Positions 57,213 to 64,000 of a stretch of DNA of 64,000 nucleotides are shown here, piece by piece. The notes beneath the pieces are model-generated. The model worked only from the letters and a program-made list of their open reading frames with translations. It ran no database searches and was not told the origin of the DNA. Source of the stretch: Methylococcus capsulatus str. Texas = ATCC 19069 (GTDB taxonomy: Bacteria; Pseudomonadota; Gammaproteobacteria; Methylococcales; Methylococcaceae); NCBI RefSeq assembly GCF_000424685.1, contig NZ_AUKJ01000016.1, positions 434,001 through 498,000 of the forward strand, in the 5' to 3' direction. A program made the translations under genes and the position numbers. How positions within the stretch are numbered: position 1 is the stretch's first letter; the number at the start of each line of letters is the position of its first letter.

Positions 57213-57799
57213 GGGTTTTCCTCCGAAGGGGGGAAGGGTCGGGATTTCAGCCGTTCGTGTTCGGCGGCGAACACCGCCTGGGAAAATTCTTCGAGCCGTT
57301 CTTCGCAGAGCAGCAGTTGCCGGGCGGCTTCCGCTGCCAGCTCGGCGCCGTAGAAGTCCAGTCTGCCGATCTTCTCCAGCCAGCTTTTCAGCTTCTTCAA
57401 GTCCTCGTCGTTCTCCTGGAGCTCGGCGTAGGTGAAGTTTCGGGCCGCCGTCTCCCGTTCGATCTCGGCGAGATAATCGGCGCAGCGCCCCAGGAACTCG
57501 CGGTATTCGGCGTTGCGTTCCTCGTTGAAGCGGCCTGCAATCAATTCCTGTTGCCGCCTGTCGAAACCGCTGCTCTCCAACAGAAAAGATTCGCCGCCCA
57601 TTTCGCCGATTTCGTTCTGGATGATCTTGAACTGGCGCCGATGATGGTCGGATTTCGGCAACAGGCAGACTCCATTCTGGAGGTAGACGGCCCCGAGTCC
57701 CTTGAGTTTGCGCCAGAGCGCAAGACGCTTCTTGCTGGGTTCGGCAGGGACCTTGTAGATCAGCAGTAGCCAGTCGCTTTCATTCATCACAAAAATCAT
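57209..57799 (-). CDS. ChrB N-terminal-domain-like protein
   Basis: 196 residues from ATG 57799 (ATG 57787 also possible). The start WLLLIYKVPAEPSKKRLALW, then LKGLGAVYLQNGVCLLP, is the characteristic ChrB N-terminal (chromate-resistance regulator) pattern. The middle and C-terminal parts are helical and charged, without the ChrB C-terminal domain. In chromate systems ChrB regulates the exporter ChrA; no chrA is here. It overlaps the following membrane-protein gene by 3 nt, so the two should act together. Confidence 0.72.
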   Translation of the reverse strand: MIFVMNESDWLLLIYKVPAEPSKKRLALWRKLKGLGAVYLQNGVCLLPKSDHHRRQFKIIQNEIGEMGGESFLLESSGFDRRQQELIAGRFNEERNAEYREFLGRCADYLAEIERETAARNFTYAELQENDEDLKKLKSWLEKIGRLDFYGAELAAEAARQLLLCEERLEEFSQAVFAAEHERLKSRPFPPSEENP

Positions 57800-57997
57800 G
57801 TAGCCACCGTTACGTCCCAGAATAACGAACTGGCCGAGCTGTTTCGAGTAGCAGGAAGTCATATCCTTATTCCCCCGTCCCGGGCCTTTCTTGCCATCCG
57901 GAGGAACGCCGTGGTATAGCGCAACGCGACCCAGAGACCCTGGATCCGCGAAAATGAGCTATTAGCCCAACATCAAACAAGAAGGAGGAGTACCGCA

Positions 57998-58474
57998 ATG
58001 TCATCCGACCTGAACCTGTACGATGTGGCGCGCCGTTGCGCCGCACGCCTCACCGAGAACCTCGACAACATCGGCTACTGGAATGCCAGGTTCGACCGTT
58101 TCGCCCGGCTGTTCGCGCGTCTGTCCGGCAGACCGCTCGCCTTCAACCTCGCCCTGTTCGTTATCCTGGCTTGGGTGATCACGGGCCCGATTTTCGGTTT
58201 CAGCGATACCTGGCAACTGATCATCAACACCGCGACCACCATCGTGACCTTCCTCATGGTGTTCCTGATCCAGCATACGCAGAATCGCGATACCGAGGCC
58301 GTCCAGGTGAAGCTGGACGAACTCATCCGCGCCGTCGAACGCGCCGACAATGCGTTGCTGGATTTGGAGGAACTCGAGGAGGAGGAACTGGCGCTGATGC
58401 GCAGTAAGTATGTGAGTCTGGCCCGCGCGGCGCGCCAAGGCCGGGCGAGCGGGGAAATCTTGGGGACCGAGTGA
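57998..58474 (+). CDS. Low-affinity iron permease-like protein
   Basis: 158 residues. A cytosolic N-terminus, then two helices (AFNLALFVILAWVITGPIFG and WQLIINTATTIVTFLMVFLI), the QHTQNRDTEAVQVKLDELIR segment diagnostic of this family, and an acidic coiled-coil tail (LDLEELEEEELALMR). A strong Shine-Dalgarno (AAGGAGGAG) precedes ATG 57998. Despite the family name, transport activity of bacterial members is unproven. Its last codons and stop lie exactly at the right edge of the 17.7-kb block. Confidence 0.85.
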   Translation: MSSDLNLYDVARRCAARLTENLDNIGYWNARFDRFARLFARLSGRPLAFNLALFVILAWVITGPIFGFSDTWQLIINTATTIVTFLMVFLIQHTQNRDTEAVQVKLDELIRAVERADNALLDLEELEEEELALMRSKYVSLARAARQGRASGEILGTE

Positions 58475-58484
58475 CGCAGGACCG

Positions 58485-59300
58485 ATGCGGTATCCGGCTC
58501 TGATTTTCTACCTCGTTCTGTCGCTGGCGACGGCGGCGACCCTGTTTCCGCTGGTCTGGATGGTTTCGGTGTCGTTGATGCCAGCGGCCGAAGCCATGCG
58601 CTATCCGCCCCCGCTCTGGCCCGAGGCCCCGACGCTGGAGCATTACCGGACATTGTTCGATCGCCTGGCGATTGCGCGGTATGCGTTGAACAGCCTGGTG
58701 CTGGCCGGTGCTGTCACGGCTCTGTCGGTGCTGGTCAACGCAGCCGCCGGCTACGCCTTCGCCCGCCTGCCGTTCGTGGGGCGGGATACGCTATTCCGGT
58801 TGTTGATGACCTTCATGGTCATCCCGGGGCAGGTCGCCATGCTGCCGCTGTTCCTGCTGCTGAAGCAGCTCGGCCTGATCAACACCTATGCCGGTGTGAT
58901 CGTTCCCGGGTTGGCCAGCATTTTCGGGATATTCCTGGTGCGGCAGTATGCGCTGTCACTGCCACAAAGCCTGTTCGATGCGGCGAGGCTGGAGGGGGCC
59001 GGTGAGCTGCGCATCTTCTGGTCGCTGGTGCTGCCCCTATGCCGGCCGATTTTGATTACGCTGGCGGTCTTCACCTTCCTCGGGAGCTGGAACGATTTCC
59101 TCTGGCCCCTGATCGTTCTGACCGACCGCCGTCTTCAAACCCTCCCGGTGGCGCTGGCTGCCCTGATGGGGGAGCATGCGGTTGACACCGAGCTGATGAT
59201 GTCGGGTGCAGCCCTCACGGTGGTGCCGGTGATCGTTCTGTTCCTGGCAGCGCAGCGATACTACCTCGGCGGGCTGATGCAGGGCGGCGTCAAGGGATAG
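58485..59300 (+). CDS. ABC importer permease, MalG/UgpE type
   Basis: 271 residues, six helices, start LATAATLFPLVWMVSVSLMP. The EAA loop reads FDAARLEGAGELRIFWSLVLP and the C-terminus has FLGSWNDFLWPLIVLTD, both classic for the MalG/UgpE partner. It lacks its usual neighbour, the MalF/UgpA permease, which ends at 40743. Start ATG 58485 has AGGA 3 nt upstream, a close Shine-Dalgarno. A 7-bp hairpin (59310-59326) without a T-run follows the gene. Confidence 0.92.
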   Translation: MRYPALIFYLVLSLATAATLFPLVWMVSVSLMPAAEAMRYPPPLWPEAPTLEHYRTLFDRLAIARYALNSLVLAGAVTALSVLVNAAAGYAFARLPFVGRDTLFRLLMTFMVIPGQVAMLPLFLLLKQLGLINTYAGVIVPGLASIFGIFLVRQYALSLPQSLFDAARLEGAGELRIFWSLVLPLCRPILITLAVFTFLGSWNDFLWPLIVLTDRRLQTLPVALAALMGEHAVDTELMMSGAALTVVPVIVLFLAAQRYYLGGLMQGGVKG

Positions 59301-59547
59301 CCGCGCGATGGCCGCCCATGGCGGCCGCCGGTCACGCCCCTGTCATTTCCACCGATTACCGTAGCGACCGTTTCGACCCGGCTTGCCGGGCCGAAAGGGC
59401 GCCGGACATCCGCAGAATCCCCGCGGCGGAGCCATTCCGGCCGATCCACCGACAGCCAGTAGGCGGTCAGCCCGTTTTCATCCATGTTTCCGCACCCGGG
59501 CTCGACCCGCGCCGGCTGGTGATCAGCGCGTAATCGGAGAGATGAAC

Positions 59548-60795
59548 ATGTCGAAAATACGTCTGTTATTCAGTTTGCTTGTGGGTTCCTCGTGCCTGGC
59601 CGCGGTTTCGGGCGAGGTGATGGCCGGCAGGACCGACGGCATCCAATTGGGGCCGCGTCCGTTCTTTCTGGTCAATGACATGAGGGATGGCAAGCTGAAG
59701 AGCAAGCTGCTGAAATGTTCCGAAGGACCATTCAGAAAGGCCGAGTTTGCGATTGGTCACCGCGGTGCAGCATTGCAGTTTCCGGAGCACACCCGGGAGT
59801 CCTACGAGGCTGCGGCACGCATGGGGGCCGGCATCATCGAGTGCGACGTGACCTTCACCAAAGACAAGGAACTGGTCTGCCGCCATGCCCAGAACGATCT
59901 GCACACCACCACCAACATCCTCACCATTCCCGAACTGGCGGCGAAGTGTACCAAGCCCTTCACGCCGGCTACTTTCGACGCCAGCGGCAACCTGATCACT
60001 CCGGCGAGCGCTGAGTGCCGTACCACCGACGTCACTCTGGCGGAATTCAAGATGCTCAGAGGCAAGATGGACGCCTTCAACCCCAGGGCAAAGACCCCGG
60101 TGGAGTTCCAGGGTGGTACGCCGGACTGGCGAACCAATCTCTATGCCGGACCTACCAGCGGCACGCTGATGACTCACAAGGAAAGCATCGCACTGTTCAA
60201 AAAACTGGGCGTGAAGATGACGCCGGAGCTCAAGAGTCCCGTCGTGTCGATGCCTTTCGACGGTTTCAGCCAGGAAGACTATGCGCAAAAAATGATCGAC
60301 GAGTACAAGGAAGCGCTGGTTCCCGCCAGCAAGGTTTTTGCGCAATCCTTCAACAAGGCGGACGTGCTGTACTGGATCCAGCATGAGCCTGCCTTCGGCA
60401 GACAGGCCGTCTATCTGGATGACGCCGAGGAGGTGGCGGACCTGCCCGGCGCCGCCGAGCTGGCACAGTACAAAGCCGACGGCATCAACATCGTCGCGCC
60501 GCCGATCTTCGCCCTGCTGGACGTGGATGCCGCCGGGAACATCGTGGCTTCGGAGTACGCCAGGAACGTCAGGCGTGCCGGTCTGGACATCATCACCTGG
60601 ACGCTGGAACGCTCCGGCATCCTCGCGGATGGCAATAACGGTTTTTATTACCAGACCTTCGATTCGGCGATCCATCGCGAAGGCGACATGATGCGCGTGC
60701 TCGACGTACTGGCCAGGGACGTGGGTATCCGGGGCATCTTCTCGGACTGGCCGGCGACGGTGACGTATTACGCCAACTGCATGAACCTGAAATGA
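59548..60795 (+). CDS. Secreted glycerophosphodiester phosphodiesterase
   Basis: 415 residues with a signal peptide ([20 protein letters not shown]). GDPD-fold motifs: [20 protein letters not shown] with His-Arg and Glu, [20 protein letters not shown]-type E/D metal ligands and the catalytic His in CRHAQND; later TPELKS and the C-terminal DWPATV. It hydrolyses glycerophosphodiesters to glycerol-3-phosphate and an alcohol outside the cytoplasm. ATG 59548 fits GGAGAG better than ATG 59542. Its position downstream of the ABC permease suggests uptake of the product. Confidence 0.9.
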   Translation: MSKIRLLFSLLVGSSCLAAVSGEVMAGRTDGIQLGPRPFFLVNDMRDGKLKSKLLKCSEGPFRKAEFAIGHRGAALQFPEHTRESYEAAARMGAGIIECDVTFTKDKELVCRHAQNDLHTTTNILTIPELAAKCTKPFTPATFDASGNLITPASAECRTTDVTLAEFKMLRGKMDAFNPRAKTPVEFQGGTPDWRTNLYAGPTSGTLMTHKESIALFKKLGVKMTPELKSPVVSMPFDGFSQEDYAQKMIDEYKEALVPASKVFAQSFNKADVLYWIQHEPAFGRQAVYLDDAEEVADLPGAAELAQYKADGINIVAPPIFALLDVDAAGNIVASEYARNVRRAGLDIITWTLERSGILADGNNGFYYQTFDSAIHREGDMMRVLDVLARDVGIRGIFSDWPATVTYYANCMNLK

Positions 60796-60944
60796 ATTTG
60801 AGCGAATACGGTTCAACCGAGCCGTAACGAGCCGCGGGTGAACATCGTGTGGAGGCGTCATGGCGGCGGCTTCATGCGCGCCGGAAGGAGGGCGATGGCG
60901 GGAATGGGGAGGTGATCGAATCACAGCCCGGCAGGACAGAACCT

Positions 60945-60968
60945 GCCCGCCATCTCGGGCGGGCGTTT
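60945..60968 (+). terminator. Hairpin with short T-run, likely terminator of the ABC/GDPD unit
   Basis: GCCCGCC (60945-60951), loop ATCTCG, GGCGGGC (60958-60964), then GTTTC. A perfect 7-bp GC stem 150 nt after the phosphodiesterase stop. The T-run is short, so termination could be partial or Rho-assisted. Confidence 0.5.
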
Positions 60969-61119
60969 CGGTGTCTTCCCCAGTTCCACGATAACGGACC
61001 GGCCAGCCTCGTCCGGGTGCGGGGGCCGTTCAGCGGGCCCATGCCCAACCGCGACGCGAGCGGTTTCTGGAACGGCCATGAGCGTAGCGCCAGGACTCGA
61101 CGAACAACTGACCCCGGCC

Positions 61120-61286
61120 AGGTGGGCGAGACCGGATTGCGGCTGCAAAAGGAGATCGAGGAGGGGGAAGTGTGTCTGACCCAGGCCATCCATCGTCAGA
61201 CCCTCGGGGTGGTCGGTTCCGTCGGTACGGTGGCGGGAATGATCCGGCTGCTGGAATGGTTCCTCGCCCATCCGCCCAGCCCGTAG
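61120..61286 (+). pseudogene. Possible remnant of a coiled-coil plus membrane-helix protein (DUF1640-like end)
   Basis: The frame ending at 61286 reads GETGLRLQKEIEEGEVCLTQ, then AIHRQTLGVVGSVGTVAGMIRLLEWFL-like hydrophobic sequence: a short coiled coil followed by one membrane helix, the C-terminal layout of DUF1640-type proteins. Upstream the frame decays into low-complexity Arg/Gly sequence, and no start codon is supported; another frame has an ATG at 61078 but stops early. It may be a frameshifted relic or chance. Confidence 0.25.
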
Positions 61287-61461
61287 GCCACGGGTTCCCC
61301 GACAAAAATACTTCGTACCCGAACGGCACGACCCACGGAGGTTTTTCGGGGTACCTGATCGCGGGGCAAGCCGATTCAAGTCATGCTCGCGGTCGTGACC
61401 ATTCGTCAGTCTTCTTGGCACCGGGAGTCGCCACTGCACGGCGAAAGGTGGTGGCGTTGCC

Positions 61462-63618
61462 CTAGCCAGGCAGTTTCCGCCGGGCTTCCTGTACGTTATG
61501 GATCTGCCCGATCTTTTCCAATGCGGTGCTGAGCTGGCCGAGGTCGTGGACTTCGACCGTGATGTCCATGACGACGCCCTGGTCTTGCAGGTTGGTCTCG
61601 GTGTAAGTCCGCAGGATGTTGATGTGCTCATGCGCCAGCACCTGGGTGATGTCTTTGAGCAGTCCTTTGCGGTCGAACGCGCGAACCTCGATTTCGACAG
61701 GGAACACCCGTGTTTCCTCCCCCCAGGCGACGTCGATCAGCCGGTTTCGTTTGCCCGAGGGGAGCTGGACGACGTTGGGACAGTCCTGGCGGTGGATGGT
61801 CACGCCGCGGCCGACGCCGATATAGCCGATGATAGGATCGCCCGGGATCGGCGCACAGCAGCGCGCGAAATGCGTCAGCAGATTCCTGACCCCCTGCACG
61901 GTCACTTCGCCGGTTCCGCGGACGGCCGCGCGCGCCGGTTTCCGAGGCGGTACGGGAGGCGGCTGGAATCCGGGCACCTGGAGCGCGGCGGCCAGTTGTC
62001 CGGGACCGATGTCGCCGCGGCCGATGGCGAGCAGGACGTCATCGGGCCGCGGCAGGTGGAAATGGCGGGCCAGGGCGTCGAGGTCGACGTCCCGGGTCTG
62101 GAGCTTGTGCTTTTCCTTGTCGAGTATGGCCTTGCCGGCGCGCAGGTGCTTGTCGTGGTCCTGCTGTTTGAACCACTGCCGTATCTTGTTGCGCGCGTGG
62201 GCGGTCCGCACGTATCCCAAACGCGGGTCGAGCCAGCCGAGCGTTGGGCCGCCCTCCTTGGCAGTGAGGATTTCCACCTTGTCGCCCGATTTCAGCGGGT
62301 GGGTCAGCGGCACCATGGCGCCGTTGACCTTGGCGCCCCGGCAGCGATGTCCGACTTCCGAGTGGATGGCGTAAGCGAAATCGACCGGGGTGCTGCCTTT
62401 GGCCAGGCGGATGACCTGGGCGCGTGGTGTGAGCACGAAAATCGCATCGCCGAAAGGCTCTTCGCGGAAGTCCTGCAACAGCGAATCGTTGTCCTCCTCG
62501 CTCTCCAGCAGCCGGCGCAGGGAGGCGATGCTGCGGTCGAAAGCCGCGTCCTGCCCGCCGCCTTCTTTATAGCGCCAGTGGGCGGCGACACCGTATTCGG
62601 CGAATTCGTGCATCGCCTGGGTGCGGATCTGGATTTCCACCGGGCGGTCGTCGGGCCCGATGACGACGGTGTGCAAGGACTGGTAGCCGTTATCCTTGGG
62701 GTTGGCGATGTAATCGTCGAACTCCTTGGGAATGTGTGGCCACAGGCCGTGGACCGCGCCCAGCACCGTGTAGCAGGTCGGAATGCTGTCCACCGTGACG
62801 CGTACCGCCAGAAGATCGTACAGATCGGCCAGTTGGGCATGTTTGCGCTCCATCTTTTTCCAGATGCTGTACAGGTGCTTGGGGCGCCCCGATACCCGCG
62901 CGTCGATGCCGAGTTTCTTGAGCTCGTCCCTCAAGAGCCCCATGAAATTCAGGATGTAGACTTCCCGTTCGGCGCGGTTGGTGTTCAAGGACTTCGCGAG
63001 CGTACGGTATTCGTCGGGATGCAGGTAGCGGAACGACAGGTCTTCCAGTTCCCATTTCAGTTGGCCGACGCCCAGCCGGTGCGCCAAGGGGGCATAGAGC
63101 TCCAGGGTTTCGCGGGCGATGGACTCCCGGACGTCGCTGTCCTGATATTTGAGGATGCGCATGCGCTGTACCCGGTAGGCGAGGCGGACCAGCACGGCGC
63201 GGACGTCGTTGACGACGGACAGCAGCATGCGCCGCAGCAGTTCGGCTTGTTCGGGGCCGGGATTATCCTGCAGTGAATATTCGTTGAAGGTATTGAGCCA
63301 GTTGACCTTTTCCAACAGCCGGACGGTCTCTTCGTCGAAATGGCCCCGGATGAATTCCTGTGGCAGCGTCTCCCGCAGATAAGGATCGGCCAGCAGCGCG
63401 GCCTGGATGCTGTAAGCATCCACCTTCAGGTTCAGCAGGATATGTCCGACGTCGACGCCGCGCGGGCGGGTCTCGGGATCCTTTGCCGCCGCGTCGATGG
63501 CGAGGTTCAGTGCCTTGCGGATGTTTTCCGCTTGGGCTGGATAGCCTTGTTCGAACAGCCGGTGCAGTTGTTCGGCATCCAATTTCGAGGCGTCAGACTG
63601 GTAGTGCGTGTGCTTCAT
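61462..63618 (-). CDS. relA: RelA-type (p)ppGpp synthetase
   Basis: 718 residues. The N-terminal hydrolase domain lacks the catalytic His-Asp pair, as in gammaproteobacterial RelA (compare SpoT). The synthetase domain has RVSGRPKHLYSIWKKMERK, the E-x-D-D motif in KEFDDYIANPKDNGYQSLHT, and IQIRTQAMHEFAEYGVAAHW. Then TGS (FVLTPRAQVIRLAKGSTPVD), helical, zinc-finger (FARCCAPIPGD) and ACT (VEVHDL) domains. It makes (p)ppGpp from stalled ribosomes on amino-acid starvation. ATG 63618 is chosen by family start. Divergent from the CHAD gene. Confidence 0.94.
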   Translation of the reverse strand: MKHTHYQSDASKLDAEQLHRLFEQGYPAQAENIRKALNLAIDAAAKDPETRPRGVDVGHILLNLKVDAYSIQAALLADPYLRETLPQEFIRGHFDEETVRLLEKVNWLNTFNEYSLQDNPGPEQAELLRRMLLSVVNDVRAVLVRLAYRVQRMRILKYQDSDVRESIARETLELYAPLAHRLGVGQLKWELEDLSFRYLHPDEYRTLAKSLNTNRAEREVYILNFMGLLRDELKKLGIDARVSGRPKHLYSIWKKMERKHAQLADLYDLLAVRVTVDSIPTCYTVLGAVHGLWPHIPKEFDDYIANPKDNGYQSLHTVVIGPDDRPVEIQIRTQAMHEFAEYGVAAHWRYKEGGGQDAAFDRSIASLRRLLESEEDNDSLLQDFREEPFGDAIFVLTPRAQVIRLAKGSTPVDFAYAIHSEVGHRCRGAKVNGAMVPLTHPLKSGDKVEILTAKEGGPTLGWLDPRLGYVRTAHARNKIRQWFKQQDHDKHLRAGKAILDKEKHKLQTRDVDLDALARHFHLPRPDDVLLAIGRGDIGPGQLAAALQVPGFQPPPVPPRKPARAAVRGTGEVTVQGVRNLLTHFARCCAPIPGDPIIGYIGVGRGVTIHRQDCPNVVQLPSGKRNRLIDVAWGEETRVFPVEIEVRAFDRKGLLKDITQVLAHEHINILRTYTETNLQDQGVVMDITVEVHDLGQLSTALEKIGQIHNVQEARRKLPG

Positions 63619-63797
63619 TCAGTTTCGAGCGGGTGGAAACGCCAGAGCCTGGAGGCGAGCAGGTACGGCGGTTGCCGCGTGAGGGGGATCACCACCATAA
63701 TCGGGCTGCGAATGGCTCTCCCGCAATCTTAGCAGAACTGATACTTCCCGCCCGCGGGCCGGAGCCGAAACCGTATGTTGCTCGAGGAGCGCGGGTG

Positions 63798-64000
63798 ATG
63801 CAGGAGATAGAGGAGGAATCGGGGAAGGCCGATACCCCGCCGCTGGCGGAATGCCGTGCCGATGCCATCGTACGCCGGTTCGCGTCGCAGTATCTCGATC
63901 GCATGGAGTGCAGTGAAACCGGGATTCTGGAAAACCCCGAGGCATTGCACGACTACCGTGTGGCCCTGCGCCGCAGCCGGACCTTGCTGGGGCAGCTGAA
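63798..64000 (+). CDS. CHAD-domain protein (N-terminal part)
   Basis: The frame starts at ATG 63798 (AGGAG at 63785-63789) and stays open to the window edge, giving 67 residues. After an acidic start (MQEIEEESGKAD) comes AIVRRFASQYLDRMECSETG, then PEALHDYRVALRRSRTLLGQ, the conserved histidine/arginine helix of CHAD domains, which bind polyphosphate. A link with ppk1 at 11.4 kb is possible but distant. It is divergent from relA with 179 nt between starts. Confidence 0.75.
   Translation, partial: MQEIEEESGKADTPPLAECRADAIVRRFASQYLDRMECSETGILENPEALHDYRVALRRSRTLLGQL

Larger units (their letters stand above)
40739..58475. mobile_element. Putative inserted ion-homeostasis block interrupting the ABC importer operon
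   Basis: This interval separates the UgpA-type permease (ends 40743) from the UgpE-type permease (starts 58485). AGTGAC occurs at 40739-40744 (spanning the first permease stop) and at 58470-58475. If the DNA between the copies were absent, the second permease ATG would lie 9 nt after the first permease stop, preceded by the Shine-Dalgarno AGGA (58478-58481). All genes inside concern ion transport, signalling or accessory functions apart from an enolase. No integrase, transposase or tRNA is visible, so the mechanism is unknown. An ancestral rearrangement is an alternative. Confidence 0.5.
60796..61461. other. Low-coding intergenic stretch between glpQ-like gene and relA
   Basis: A 666-nt gap. 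It holds a terminator-like hairpin near its left side and a broken remnant in the middle. Several open frames cross it on both strands, but none has a convincing start, a ribosome-binding site and a recognisable protein. It separates two genes that end convergently. Confidence 0.6.

Noticed and set aside
59310-59326. Hairpin GGCCGCC-CAT-GGCGGCC after the second permease
   Set aside because: No T-run, and the phosphodiesterase seems to belong to the same unit, so a terminator call is not supported.

Overview
The window is GC-rich, densely packed proteobacterial chromosome with mostly overlapping operonic starts and no tRNA, rRNA, CRISPR array or integrase gene that I can see. The gene set is gammaproteobacterial: mla-murA-hisGD, petABC followed by sspAB, ppk1, sucAB, gnd, moaA, mobA and a RelA-type (p)ppGpp synthetase. 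Several features (a vitamin B12 riboswitch before a BtuB-like receptor, gnd, 2-oxoglutarate dehydrogenase genes, two large RND metal-type exporters, and a secreted protease with cysteine repeats opening LPWGGS) remind me of Methylococcaceae such as Methylococcus. That genus assignment is inference; no methanotrophy gene lies in the window.

Region 1 (1-27.2 kb) is mainly core genome. It holds the end of a phospholipid-transport operon (mlaE-mlaD-mlaB) running into murA, hisG (short form) and hisD; the cytochrome bc1 operon petABC, preceded by a 20-codon leader ORF whose stop overlaps the petA start; sspA-sspB; a riboswitch-controlled TonB receptor; msrB-ppk1; sucA-sucB; a secreted serine protease; gnd; moaA; a META-type lipoprotein; an IS5-family remnant; two small lipoproteins; mobA; an orphan sugar-type ABC ATPase; and a FIST protein fused in frame to the last part of a GGDEF domain.

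Region 2 (27.2-35.0 kb) is an accessory heavy-metal block: three small exported or unknown proteins, an outer-membrane factor, a membrane fusion protein, a short CDF-like transporter and a CusA/CzcA-type RND pump. A short decayed FIST-like fragment lies at its right edge.

Region 3 (35.1-40.7 kb) has a secreted beta-propeller protein, divergent from an OmpR-type two-component system, followed by the binding lipoprotein and first permease of a carbohydrate/glycerol-phosphate ABC importer.

Region 4 (40.74-58.47 kb) separates that permease from its partner permease at 58.5 kb. The block carries a second OmpR-type two-component system with a TolC-MFP-RND exporter, an enolase, a zinc-ribbon/HEAT-like protein, an MFS transporter, a TauE/SafE permease, an MgtA-type P-ATPase with a DUF190 protein, a PepSY-like protein, a COG4280-like membrane protein with a ChrB-N-like protein, and a low-affinity iron permease-like protein. 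The hexamer AGTGAC occurs at both edges. Joining the edges there would leave the second permease start 9 nt after the first permease stop, with an AGGA Shine-Dalgarno. This is the most striking large-scale structure: an apparent 17.7-kb ion-homeostasis block splitting an ABC operon.

Region 5 (58.5-64 kb) resumes with the second permease and a secreted glycerophosphodiester phosphodiesterase, which suggests the split operon served glycerophosphodiester or glycerol-phosphate scavenging. It ends with a poorly coding stretch, relA, and the start of a CHAD-domain gene.
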